From NCBI GenBank assembly GCA_037447655.1, contig JBBHKE010001023.1, forward strand, positions 62,001-126,000: a stretch of DNA of 64,000 nt, written 5' to 3'. This document shows positions 23,214 to 36,371 of the stretch, in pieces; positions within the stretch are counted from its first letter, which is position 1, and each line of letters opens with the position of its first letter. The notes beneath the pieces are model-generated. The model saw only the letters and a list, made by a program, of their open reading frames with translations, made no database searches and had not been told where the DNA came from. The translations under genes were made by a program, and so were the position numbers. Origin of the DNA: Zygnema cylindricum. Lineage: Eukaryota > Streptophyta > Zygnematophyceae > Zygnematales > Zygnemataceae.

Positions 23214-26200
23214 GTTATCGCTAGCAGTTTGTGAAATTTAGATAACAATTCATGTTATTGCTAACTGTTTGTGTAGTTAAGGTAACAATTCTTGTAAGTG
23301 GTAACATTTTGTGTACTTTAGGTAACAATTCCTGTTATCGCTAATGTTTTTGTGAGTTAGGTAACAATTCCTGTTAGCGCTAATAGTTTGTGTAATTTAG
23401 ATAACAATTCATGTTATCATTCACTGTTTGTGTATTTTAGGTAACAATTCTTGTTATTGCTAACTATTTGTGTAATTTAGGTATGAATTCCTGTTATCGC
23501 TTATGATTGTGTAATTTAAGTAACAATTCATGATATCGCCAACTGTTTTTGTAATTTAGGTAACAATTATTGTTATCGTTAACTATTTTTGTAATTTAGG
23601 TAAGAATTCTTGTTATCGCTAACTATTTGTGTAATTTAGGTAAAAATTCCTGTAACCGCTATTGTTTGTGTAATATATGTAACAATTAATGTTATCGCTA
23701 AATGTTTGTGTAAGTTAGGTAACAATTCATGTTAGCGGTAACAGTTTGTGTAATTTAGGTAACAATTCCAGTTATCGTTAACAGTTTTTGTAAATTAGAT
23801 GACAATTCTTGTTTACGCAAAAAAATTGTGTCAGTTAGGTAACAATTCATGTTAGCGCTAACTATTTGTGTAATTTAGGTAACAATTCTAGTTAGCGCAA
23901 AAAGATTGTGTTATGTAGATAACAATATTTAAAACCACTTACAGCTTGTGTAAGTTAGGTAACAATTCATGTTACCACTAACAGTTTGTGTAAGTTAGGT
24001 AACAATTCATGTTAGCGCTAACAGTTTGTATAATTTAGATAACAATTCATGTTATCGCTAATTGTAGCGCTAATAGTGTGTGTAATTTAGGTAACAATTC
24101 CTGTTAGCGCTATCAGTTTGTGTAATTTAGATGACAACTCATGTTATCCATGACTTTTTGTGCTATTGAGGTAACAATTTTTGTTATCGCTAACTATTTG
24201 TGTAATTTAGGTAAAAATTCCTGTTATCGCTATTGTTTGTGTAATTTATGTAACAATTAATGTTATCGCTAAATGTTTGTGTAATATAGGTAACAATTCT
24301 TGTTATCGCTAACTGCTTGTGTAATTTAGGTTACAATTCCTGTTAGCGCTAACAGTTTGCGTAATTTAGGTAACAATTTTTGTTATCCCTAACAGTTTGC
24401 GTAAGTTAGGTAAGAATTCTTGTTATCGCTAACAGTTTGTGTAAATTAGGTAACAATTCCTGTTAGCACTAACAATTTGTGTAAGTTAGGTAACAATTCG
24501 TGTTATCGCTAACAGTTTGAATAATTTAGATAACAATTCCTGTTATCGTTATCAGTTTGTGTAAGTTAGGTAACAAAATTTGTTTTTGCTATCTGTTTGT
24601 GTAATTTAGGTAACAATTCTTGTTTTCGCTAACAATTTTTGTAATTTAGATAACAATTCCTGTTATCGTTAACAGTTTGTGTAAATTAGGTAACAATTCT
24701 TGTAAACGCAAAAAAATTGTGTCAGTTAGGTAACAATTCCTGTTAGCGCTAACATTTTGTGTAATTTAGGTTACAATTCTAGTTAGCGCAAACAGATTGT
24801 GTTATGTATATAACAATATTTAAAAGCTTTAACACTTTGTGTAAGTTAGAAAACAATTCATGTTATCGCTAACAGTTTGTGTAATTTAGGTAACAATTCT
24901 TGTTATCGCTAAAAGTTTGTGTAAGTTTGGAAATATATCCTTTTAGAACTAACAATTTGTGTATTTATAAAACAATTCTTGTTATCGCTAACAGTTTGTG
25001 TACGTTAGGTAACAATTCTGGTTATCGCTTACAATTTGTGTAAGTTAGGTAACAATTCCTATTAGCACTAACAGTTTGTGTTAGTTAGGTAACGATTCAA
25101 GTTAGCGCTAACAATTTGTATAATTTAGGTAACAATTCTTGTTATCGCTAACTGTTTGTTTAATTTAAGAAACAATTCTCGTTATCGCTAATTGTAGGGC
25201 TAATAGTGTGTGTAATTTAGGTAACAATTCCTGTTAGCGCAAACAGTTTGTGTAATTTAGGTAACAATTCGTGTTATCCCTAATAGTTTGTGTAAGTTTG
25301 GAAATATATCCTTTTAGAACCAACAATTTGTGTATTTATAAAACAATTCCTCTTATCTCTAACAGTTTGTGTAAGTTAGGTAACAATTCTGGTTATCCCT
25401 TACAATTTGTGTAAGTTAGGTAACAATTCCTATTAGCACTAATAGTTTGTGTAAATTAGGTAACGATTCAAGTTAGCGCTAACAATTTGTATAATTTAGG
25501 TAACAATTTTTGTTATCGCTAACTGTTTGTTTAATTTAAGAAACAATTCTCGTTATCGCTAATTGTAGGGCTAATAGTGTGTGTAATTTAGGTAACAATT
25601 CCCGTTAGCGCAAACAGTTTGTGTAATTTAGATAACAATTCCTATTAGCACAAATAATTTGTGTAATTCAGATAGCAATTCTTCTTATTGCTAACAGTTT
25701 GTGTAATTAAGGTAACAATTCTTCTTATCGCTAAAAGTTTGTGAAATTACATAACAGTTCATGTTATCGCTTACTGTTTGTGTAATTAAGATAGCAATTC
25801 TTGTAAGTGCTAACAATTTGTGTAATTTAGGTAACAATTCCTGTTATCGGAAATTGTTTGTGTAAGTTAGGTAACAATTCCTGTTAGCGCAAACAGTTTG
25901 TGTAATTTAGGTAACAATTCTCGTTATCGGTAACTTTTTGTGTAATTTAGGTAAAAATTCCTGTTATCGCTATTGTTTGAGTAATTTATGTAACAATTAA
26001 TGTTATCGCTAAATGTTGTGTAATTTAGGTAACAATTTTTGTTATCGCTAACTACTTGTGTAATTCAGGTAACAATTCTTGTTAGCGCTAACTGTTTGTG
26101 TAATTTAGGTAACAATTCTTGTTATCGCTAACAAATTGTATAATTTAGAGAACAATTCTTGTTTTCGTTACCAATTTGTGTAAGTTAGATAACAATTCCT

Positions 26201-27981
26201 GTTATCGATATCAGTTTCTGTAAGTTAGGTAACAATTTTTGTTATCGCTAACTGTTTGTGTAATTTAGATAACAATTCCTGTTATCATTAACAGTTTGTG
26301 TAAATTAGGTAACTGTTCCTATTAGCGCAAAAAAATTGTGTAATTTAGATAACAGTTCGTGTTATCGCTAACTGTTTGTGTAATTTAGGTTACAATTCCT
26401 GTTATTGCTACATGTTTTTGTATTTTAGGTAACAATTCCTGTTAGCGCTAACAGTTTGTGTAATTTAGATAATAATTCTTGTTATCGCTAACTGTTTGTG
26501 TAATTTAGAGAACAATTCTCGTTATCGCTTATTGTAGCGCGAATAGTGTGTGTTATTTAGGTAACAATTCCTGTTAGCGCAAATAAATTGTGTAATTCAG
26601 ATAACAATTCTTGTTATTGCTAACTGTTTGTGTAATTTAGGTAATAATTCTTGTTATTGCTTAAAGTTTGTGTAATTTAGATAACATTTCCTGTTATCGC
26701 TAAATGTTTGTGTAATTTAGGTAACAATTCCTGTTAGCGCTAACTTTTTGTGTAATTGAGGTAAAAATTCTAGATTGCGCAAACACATTGTGTTATGTAG
26801 AAAATAATATTAATAAGCTCTAATAGTTTGTGTTAGTTAGAAAACAATTCATGTAATCGCTAACAGTTTGTGTAATTAAGGTAACAATTCTTGTAAGTGC
26901 TAACAATTTGTGTAATTTAGGTAACAATTCCTATTATCGCAAAATGTTTGTGTAAGTTAGGTAACAATTCTTGTTAACGCTAACAGTTTGTGTAATTTAG
27001 ATAACAATTCATGTTATCGTTAACTGTTTGTGCTATTTAGGTAATAATTCTTGTTATTGCAAACTATTTGTGTAATTTAGGTAACAATTCCTGTTTTTGC
27101 TACTATTTGTGTAATTTAAGTAAAAATTCATGTTATTGCTAATTTTTTTTTTTAATATAAGTAACAATTTTTGTTGTCGCTAACTTTTTGTATAATTTAG
27201 TTAACAATTCTTGTTATCGCTAACTATTTGTGTAATTTAGGTAAAAATTCCTATTATCGCTATTGTTTGTGTAATTTATGTAACAATTAATGTTATTGCT
27301 AAATGTTTGTGTAATTTAGGTAACAATTTTTGTTATCGCTAACTGCTTGTGGAACTTAGGTAACAATTCCTGTTAGCGCTAAAAGTTTTTCTAAGTCAGG
27401 TAACAATTCCTGTTGGCTCTAAAAGTTTGTGTAAGTTAAGTAACAATTCTTGTTAGCGCTAACTGTTTGTGTAATTTAGGTAACAATACTTGTTATCGCT
27501 AACAGTTTGATTAATTTAGATATCAATTCCTGTTATCGTTAACAATTTGTGTAAGTTAGATAACAATTCTTGTTATCGTTATTAGTTTGTGTATGTTAGG
27601 TAACAATTTTTGTTATCGCTAACTGTGTGTGTAATTTAGGTAACAATTCCTGTTATCGCTAATTGTTTGTGTTATCTAGGTAACAATTCCTGTTATCGCT
27701 AACACTTTGTGTAAATTATGTAACAATTCCTGTCAACGCAAACAATTTGTGTAATTCAGATAACAATTCTTGTTATCGCTAAATGTTAATGTAATTTAGA
27801 TAACAATTCTTGTTATCGCTAACTGTTTGTGTAATTTAGGTAACAATTCCTGTTATCGCTACATGTTTGTGTAATTTAGGTAACAATTCTTGTTATCGCT
27901 AATTGTTTGTGTTATCTAGGTAACAATTCCTGTTATCGCTAACAGTTTTGTGTAATTTAGGTAATAATTCGTGTTAGCGCT
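23214..27981. repeat. 40-bp satellite array, block 1
   Basis: The consensus monomer is GTAACAATTCCTGTTATCGC plus TAACAGTTTGTGTAATTTAG, 40 bases. About 119 monomers occur here. Variants alternate GTTATCGC with GTTAGCGC; the latter makes the perfect palindrome CTGTTAGCGCTAACAG. Occasional indels (TATTGTTTGTG) shift the phase. There is no coding potential. Confidence 0.98.
24931..25672. repeat. Higher-order duplication of about 371 bp within satellite block 1
   Basis: A run of nine diverged monomers beginning AAATATATCCTTTTAGAAC at 24,931 recurs at 25,302. The recurrence keeps the same private variants in the same order (TTTATAAAACAATTC, AACGATTCAAGTTAGCG, ATTGTAGGGCTAATAGTG). Two tandem copies are visible. 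Confidence 0.8.
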
Positions 27982-28943
27982 TGTTGTTTTTGAAAAGTCA
28001 GTTTCGTGCGTAACTGCTAATTGGATTTAACATGGAGGTTTGAATAGATTCACGAATTGGGGGAGCGAACGGATTGATAATTTAAGTTACGTAAAAGACT
28101 CATTGAGTGGTGTGAACAACCAATGGCAAATGGACAGCGGATCGCGAAGCGATCCAATGTAAAATAATTGGAATGTTGAAATAGGCGCCGCCGGTACGGA
28201 GCAGCTGCGACGCAGTAAAGACAATGCAGTTGCGGCTATTTTTATGATCCGTACGCAAAGCGCACCCAGCGCACCTAGTGCAACTACGGATAATAGAAAC
28301 AGGATAGATTTCAAGTAATGATGATTAAATGACAGTGGTAGCTTAGTGGTTGCTTAGTGGTAGCTTAGTTTTTGACATACGAAGAGTAAGGTGTAATTAT
28401 TTTGTACAACAGAGGTTTGTCCTTTTGACTAGTTAAGTTATTAGAGTAGATACAGTACGGCTGGTATGCCTCCGTACTCTGAGTATAGCTTGCAGGACTT
28501 AGATTATTTTATGTATCGCAGTCAAGTTTATCAAAACAATGGCAGACTGATTCCTGCATCTTTGACCTATTGGTGTGATCACTCTGTTTGGTGCTTTTAT
28601 GTGAAACTTTGTGGGGTTATTCTATGATATAGAATATATTTGTGTGTGAAGTTTCATTATATTACAGTATCTCTGTAAGATTCTGTGAGCAGTCTAAGTG
28701 GTTAGTTTGTGAAGTTGTCAGCTGTTTTTGTGAAACTCTGGAGCTATATCTTCTAGATGCCTTGGTGGATTTCGCTATTACTTTGAGAGTTTCAAGTGTA
28801 TATGGTATAATGCATATTGGTGCAGTTTGAGGTGATTCTCTTCATTGTGGAGTAATAAGTGCTGTTTGAAACACAGCTGTTTTTGAGGTAGTCTGTGGGT
28901 GTTTCCGTGAGTAATCCATGGTTGAAATAAGCTTTAGACAACA
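27982..28943 (+). mobile_element. Solo LTR of a Copia-type element, copy 1 (962 bp)
   Basis: It begins TGTTGTTTTTGAAAAGTCAG and ends ATGG..GAAATAAGC...GACAACA, matching the 3' LTR at 38,877-39,877. Near-matching 5-bp flanks GCGCT and ACGCT lie in the satellite palindrome centre. No internal sequence is present, so it is a solo LTR left by LTR-LTR recombination. The 75-codon frame inside is LTR sequence, not a gene. Confidence 0.88.
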
Positions 28944-31217
28944 ACGCTAACAGTTTGTGTAAGTTGGGTAACAATTCCTGTTAGCGATAACTGTTTGTGT
29001 AATTTAGGTAACAATACTTGTTATCCCTAACTGTTTGTGTAATTTAGGTAACAATACTTGTTATCGGTAACAGTTTGTATAATTTAGATAACAATTCCTG
29101 TTATCGTTAACAAATTATGTAAGTTAGATAACAATTCCTGTTATTGTTATCAGTTTGTGTAAGTTAGGTAACAATTTTTGTTATCGCTAACTGTTTGTGT
29201 AATTTAGGTAAGAATTCTTGTTTTCGCTAACTGTTTGAGTAATTTAGATAACAATTCCTATTATCATTAACAGTGTGTGTAAATTAGGTAACAAATCGTG
29301 TTAGCGCAAACAATTTGTGTAATTTAGATAACAGTTCCTGTTATCGCTAACTTTTTCTGTAATTTAGGTAACAATGTTTGTTGTCGCTAAGTGTTTGTGT
29401 AATTTAGGTAACAATTTCCGTTATTGCTAACAGTTTGTGTAATTTAGATAACAACTCCTGCTATCGCTAACAGTTTGTGAAAATTAGGTGACAATTCTTG
29501 TTAGCGCAAACAATTTGTGTCAATTAGGTAACACTTCTTGTTAGCGCTAACTGTTTGTGTAATTTAGGTAAAAATTATGGTTAGCGCAAACAAATTGTGT
29601 TATGTAGATAACAATATTTATAAGCTCTAACAGTTTGTGTAAGATAGAAAACAATTCATGTAATCTCTAAAAGTTTGTGTAATTTAGGTAACAATTCTTG
29701 TTATCGCTAAAAGTTTGTGTAAGTTAGGTAACAATTCGTGTTATCCCTAACTGATTGTGTAAGTTAGGTACCAATTCCTATTAGCACTAACAGTTTGTGT
29801 AAATTAGGTAACAATTCGTGTTAGCGCTAACAGTTTGTGTAATTTAGATAACAATTCTTGTTATCGCTAATTGTTTGTGCAATTTAGGCAACAATTCTTG
29901 TTATCGCTAAGTGCTTCTGTAATTTAGGTAACAATTCCTGTTATCGCTAATTGTTTGTGTAGGTTAGGTAACAATTTCTGTTAGCGCTAACAGTTTGTGT
30001 AAATTAGATAACAATTCATGTTATTGCTAAATGTTTGTGTAATTTAGGTAACGATTCATGTTATCGCTATTGTTTGTGCAATTCATGTAACAAATCTAGT
30101 TATCGCTAAATGTTTGTGTAATTTAGGTAACAATTCTTTTTATCTCTAAGTGCTTGTGTAATTTAGGTAACAATTCCTGTTGGCGCTAAAAGTTTGTGTA
30201 AATTAAGTAACAATTCTTGTTATCGCTAACTGTTTGTGTAATTTAGGTAACAATACTTGTTATCGCTAACAATTTGTGTAATTTAGGTAACAATTCCTGT
30301 TATCGCTAATTGTTTGTGTAAGTTAGGTAACAATTCCTGTTAGCGCTAACAGATTGTGTAATTTAGCTAACAATTCATGTTATCGTTAACTGTTTATTTA
30401 GGTGATAATTATTGTTATTGCTAACTATTTGTGTAATTTAGGGAACAATTCCTGTTTTTGCTACTGTTTGTGTAATTTAAGTAACAATTCATAATTTTGC
30501 TAACTGTTTTTGTAATTAGGTAACAATTCTTGTTATCGATAATTGTTTGTGTAGTTTAGGTAAAAATTCGTGTTATCGCTATTGTTTGTGCAATTTATGT
30601 AACAATTAATGTTATCGCTAAATGTTTGTGTAATTTAGTAACAATTTTTGTTATCGCTAAGTGCTTCTGTAATTTAGGTAACAATTCCTGTTAGCGCTAA
30701 AAGTTTGTGTAAGTTAAATAACAATTCCTGTTTGCGCTAATAGTTGGTGTAATTTAGGTAACAATTCTTGTTATCGCTAACTGTTTGTGTAATTTAGGTA
30801 ACAATACTTGTTATTGCTAACAGTTTGATTAATTTAGATAACAATTCCTGTTATCGTTAACAATTTGTGTAAGTTGGATAACAATACCTGTTATCGTTAT
30901 CAGTTTGTGTAAGTTAGGTAACAATTTTTGTTATTGCTAACTGTTTGTGTAATTTAGGTAACAATTCTTGTTTTCGCTAACAGTTTGTGTAATTTAGATA
31001 ACAATTCCTGTTATCATTAACAGTTTGTGTAAATTAGGTAACAATTTCTTTCAGCGCAAACAATTTGTGTAATTTAGATAACTGTTCTTGTTATCGCTAA
31101 CTCTTTGTGTAATTTAGGTAACAATTCCTGTTATCGCTACATGTTTGTGTAATTTAGGTAACAATTCCTGTTATCGCTAACAGTTTTGTGTAATTTAGGT
31201 AATAATTTGTTAGCGCT
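28944..31217. repeat. 40-bp satellite array, block 2
   Basis: About 57 monomers of the same consensus as block 1. The last monomers, including the unusual CAGTTTTGTG insertion, copy those just before the first solo LTR. Confidence 0.98.
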
Positions 31218-32179
31218 TGTTGTTTTGAAAAGTCAGTTTCGTGCGTAACTGCTAATTGGATTTAACATGGAGGTTTGAATAGATTCACGAATTGGGGGAG
31301 CGAACGGATTGATAATTTAAGTTACGTAAAAGACTCATTGAGTGGTGTGAACAACCAATGGCAAATGGACAGCGGATCGCGAAGCGATCCAATGTAAAAT
31401 AATTGGAATGTTGAAATAGGCGCCGCCGGTACGGAGCAGCTGCGACGCAGTAAAGACAATGCAGTTGCGGCTATTTTTATGATCCGTACGCAAAGCGCAC
31501 CCAGCGCACCTAGTGCAACTACGGATAATAGAAACAGGATAGATTTCAAGTAATGATGATTAAATGACAGTGGTAGCTTAGTGGTTGCTTAGTGGTAGCT
31601 TAGTTTTTGACATACGAAGAGTAAGGTGTAATTATTTTGTACAACAGAGGTTTGTCCTTTTGACTAGTTAAGTTATTAGAGTAGATACAGTACGGCTGGT
31701 ATGCCTCCGTACTCTGAGTATAGCTTGCAGGACTTAGATTATTTTATGTATCGCAGTCAAGTTTATCAAAACAATGGCAGACTGATTCCTGCATCTTTGA
31801 CCTATTGGTGTGATCACTCTGTTTGGTGCTTTTATGTGAAACTTTGTGGGGTTATTCTATGATATAGAATATATTTGTGTGTGAAGTTTCATTATATTAC
31901 AGTATCTCTGTAAGATTCTGTGAGCAGTCTAAGTGGTTAGTTTGTGAAGTTGTCAGCTGTTTTTGTGAAACTCTGGAGCCTATATCTTCTAGAAACCTTG
32001 GTGGATTTCGCTGTTACTTTGAGAGTTTCAAGTGTATATGGTATAATGCATATTGGTGCAGTTTGAGGTGATTCTCTTCATTGTGGAGTAATTAGTGCTT
32101 TCTGAAACACAGCTGTTTTTGAAGTAGTCTGTGGGTGTTTCCGTGAGTAATCCATGGCTGAAATAAGCTATAGACAACA
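31218..32179 (+). mobile_element. Solo LTR of a Copia-type element, copy 2 (962 bp)
   Basis: It is nearly identical to the solo LTR at 27,982-28,943, with about ten differences by eye, offset by 3,236 bases. It has the same start, the same GACAACA end and flanks GCGCT/TCGCT. The shared private variants in the adjoining satellite on both sides show that this copy arose by duplication of LTR plus satellite and not by a second insertion. Confidence 0.88.
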
Positions 32180-35100
32180 TCGCTAACAGTTTGTGTAAGT
32201 TGGGTAACAATTCTTGTTAGCGATAACAAGTGTGTAATTTAGATAACAATTCATGTTATCCCTAATTGTTTGTATCATTAAGGTAACAATTCCTGTTAGC
32301 ACAAATAATTTGAGTAATTTAGATAACAATTGTTGTTAACGCTAAAAGTTTGTGTAATTTAGGTAACAATCATTGTTATCGCTAACAATTTGTGTAATTT
32401 AGATATTAATTCCTATTATCGTTAACAGTTTGTGTAAGTTAGATAACAATTCTTGTTATCCCTAACAGTTTGTGTAATTTAGGAAACAATTCTTGTTATC
32501 TCTAACAGTTTTTGTAATTTAGATAGGAATTCATGTTATCGCTAACAGTTTGTGTAAGATAGGTACCAATTCCTATTATCGCTAACAGTTTGTGTAAGTT
32601 AGGTAACAATTCTTGTTATTCCTAACTGTTTTTGTAATTTAGGTAACAATACTTGTTATCGCTAACAGATTGTGTAATTTAGATAACAATTCTTTTTATC
32701 GTTAACAATTTGTGTAAGTTAGGTATTAATTTTTGATATCCCTAACTGTATGTGTAATTTAAGTAACAATTTTTGTTATCGCTAACAGTTTGTGTAATTT
32801 ACATAACAATTCCTATTATCATTAACAGTTTGCGTAAATAAGGTAGCAATTCCTATTAGCACAAACAATTTGTGTAATTTAGATAACAATTCTTGTTATC
32901 GTTGACTATTTGTGTAATTTAGGTAACAATTCCTATTATCGCTAACTGTTTGTGTAAGTTAGGTAACAATTCCTGTTATCGTTCATTGTTTGTGTAATTT
33001 AGGTAAAAATTCTTGATATTGCTAATTATATGTATGATTTAGGTAAGAATTCCTGTTATCGCTACTGTTTGTGTAATTTAAGTAACAATTCAAGTTATCG
33101 CTAACTATTTTTGTAATTTAAGTAACAATTCTTGTTATCGGTAACTATTTGTATAATTTAGGTAACAATTCTTGTTATCGCTAACTATTTGTGTAATTTA
33201 GGTAAAAATTCATGTTATCGCTATTGTTTGTGTAATTTATGTAATAATTAATGTTTTCCCTAAATGTTTGTGTAATTTAGGTAACAATTCTTGTTTTTGC
33301 TAACTGCTTGTGTAATTTAGGTAACAATTTCTGTTAGCTCTAAAAGTTTGTGTAAGTTAGGTAAGAATTCCTGTTAGCGCTAACAGTTTGTGTAATTCAG
33401 GTAACAATTTGTGTTATTGCTAATTGTTTGTATAATTTAGATAACAATTCTTGTTATCGTTATCATTTTGTGTAAGTTAGGTCACAATTTTTGTCAGCTC
33501 TATCTGTTAGTGTAATTTAGGTAACAATTCTTGTTTTCGCTAACAGTTTGTGTAATTTAGATAACAATTCTTTTTATCGTTAACAATTTGTGTAATTTAG
33601 ATAACAATTCTTGTTATCGCTAATTGTTTGTGTAATTTAGGTAACAATTGCGGTAATTGCTACCTTTTTGTGTATTTAGATAACAATTCTTGTTATCGCT
33701 GACTTTTTGTGTAATTTAGGTAACAATTATTGTTATCGCTATGTGATTGTGTAATTTAGGTAATAATTCTTGTTATCGCTAACAGTTTGTGTAATTTAGA
33801 TAACAATTCCTGTTATCGTTAACAGTTTGTGTAAATTAGGAACAATTCTTATTAGCACAAACAATTTGTGTAATTTAGATAACAATTGCGGTAATTGCTA
33901 CCTTTTTGTGTATTTAGATAACAATTCTTGTTATCGCTGACTTTTTGTGTAATTTAGGTAACAATTATTGTTATCGCTATGTGATTGTGTAATTTAGGTA
34001 ATAATTCTTGTTATCGCTAACAGTTTGTGTAATTTAGATAACAATTCCTGTTATCGTTAACAGTTTGTGTAAATTAGGAACAATTCTTATTAGCACAAAC
34101 AATTTGTGTAATTTAGGTAATAATTCCTGTTATCGCTAACTGTTTATATAATTTAGGTAACAATCCTTGTTATCGCTACCTGTTTGTGTATTTAGATAAC
34201 ATTTCCCGTTATCGCTAACTATTAGTGTAATTTAGATACCAATTATTGTAATCGCTATATGTTTGTGTAATTTAGGTAACAATTCATGTTTTTGCTAACA
34301 ATTTTTTGTAATTAAGGTAACAATTCTTGTTATCGTTAATAGTTTGTGTAATTTAGGTAACAATTCCTGTTACCACTAACAGTTTGTGTAAGTTAGGTAA
34401 CTATTCCTGTTAGCGCTTTTAGTTTGTGTAATTTAGGTAACAATTCTTGTTTTGGCTAACTGTTTGTGAAATTTTGGAAACAATTTTTGTTATCGCTAAC
34501 AGTTTGTGTAATTTAGGTAACACTTCGTGTTATCGCTACCTGTTTGTGTAATTTAGGCAACAATTCTTGTTATCGCAAATAGTTTGTGTAAGTTAACAAT
34601 TCCTGTTGGCACTAAGAGTTTGTGTTAGTTAGGTAGCTATTCCTGTTAGCGATAACAGTTTGTGTAATTTAGATAATGATTATTGTTATCGCTAACTGTT
34701 TGTGTAATTTGGGTAACAATTCCTGTTATCGCTAATTGTTTGTGTATTTTAGGTAACAATTCATGTAATCGCTACCTGTTTGTGTATTTAGGTAGCAATT
34801 TTTGTTATCGCTAACTGTTGTGTAATTTAGATAAAATTTCGTGTTATCGCTGCCTATTTGTGTAGTTTATGTTACAATTATTATTATCGCTAACTGTTGT
34901 GTGTAATTTAGGTAACAATTATGTTATCGCTAAGAGTTTTCTGTAATTTAGGTAACAATTCTTGTTATAGCTAACTGTATGTATAATTTAGGTAACAATT
35001 TTTGTTATCGCTAACTGTTTGTGTAATTTAGGTAACTATTTTTGTTATCGCAAATAGTTTGTGTTAGTTAGGTAACAATTTCTGTTATCGCTAACCGTTT

Positions 35101-35691
35101 GTGTAAGTTAGGTAACAATCCTTTTTAGCACTTATAGTGAGTGTAATTAGGTAACAATTCCTGTTAGCGCAAACAGTTTGTGTAATTTAGCGAATAGTTC
35201 TTGTTATCGCCAATAGTTTGTGTAAGTTAGGTAACAATTCTGTTTGCGCAAACAGTTTGTGTAATTTAGATGACAATTTCTGTCATCGCTAACTGTTTGT
35301 GTAGTTTAGTAGCAATTATTGTTATCGCTAGCTGTTTCTGTAATTTAGGTAACAATTCTTGATATCGCTAACTGTTTGTGTAGTTTAGGTAACAATTTTT
35401 GTTATCGCTAACAGTTTGTGTAATTTAGGTAACAATTCCTGTTATCGCTACCTATTTGTGTAATTTAGATAACAATTCTTGTTATCGCTACCTATTTGTG
35501 TAATTTAGATAACAATTCTTGTTATCGCTAACAGTTTGTTTAATTTAGGTGACAATTCTAGTTAGGGCAAACAATTTTTGTAATTTAGATAACAATTTTT
35601 ATTAGCGCTAACAGTTTGTGTAAGTTTGAAAATTATTCATGTTATCGCTAATAGTTTGTATAATTCAGGTAACAATTCTTGTTATCGCTAT
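32180..35691. repeat. 40-bp satellite array, block 3
   Basis: About 88 monomers of the 40-bp consensus, with a few shortened units. It contains the exact 238-bp tandem duplication at 33,643-34,118. It ends abruptly against a truncated LTR at about 35,692. Confidence 0.97.
33643..34118. repeat. Two essentially identical 238-bp tandem units in the satellite
   Basis: The stretch starting AACAATTGCGGTAATTGC is repeated directly (33,643-33,880 and 33,881-34,118). I see essentially no difference between copies although neighbouring monomers differ strongly. It is six monomers minus two bases, so it is a very recent unequal exchange or an assembly duplication. Confidence 0.9.
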
Positions 35692-36371
35692 ATGTATGAT
35701 CCGTACGGACAAGCGCAGCCAGCGCAGCTAGCGCAGCTGCGGATAATATGATTAGGATAGATCTCGAGTAATGATGATTGTACGGTAGTGGTAGCTTAGT
35801 AGTTGCTTAGTGGTAGCTTGGTTTCTGACATACGAAGAGTACGGTGTAAATATTCTGTACAATAGAGGTTTGTCCTTTTGACTAGTTAGGTTATTAGAGT
35901 AGATACAGTACGGCTGGTATGCCTCCGTACTCTGAGTATAACTTGCAGGACTTAGATTTTTTTATGTATCGCAGTCAAGTTTATCAGTGCAATGGCAAAC
36001 TGTTTTCTGCATCTTTGACCTGTTGGTGTGATCACTTTGTTTTGTGCTTTCATGTGAAACTTTGTGGAGGTATTCTTCGATATAGAATATATATGTGTGT
36101 GAATTTTCATTGTATTCCAGTATCTCTGTAAGATTCTGTGAGCAGTCTAAGTAGTTAGTATGTTAAGCTGTCAGGCATTTTTGTGAAACTCTGGAGCCTA
36201 TATCTTCTAGATGCCTTGGTGGATTCAGCTGTAACTTTGGGAGATATTAGTTTATATGGTATACTGGTTATTTCTGCAGTTTGAGTTGATTCTGTTCAGT
36301 TTGGAGTAATCTGTGCTGTCTGAAATACAGCTGGTTTTGAGGTAATCTGTGGGTGTTTCGGTGAGTAATCC

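Noticed and set aside
28087-28314. 75-codon frame repeated identically at 31,322-31,549
   Set aside because: Identity comes from the duplicated solo LTR; the frame starts and ends at no family-conserved point and is antisense to the LTR.
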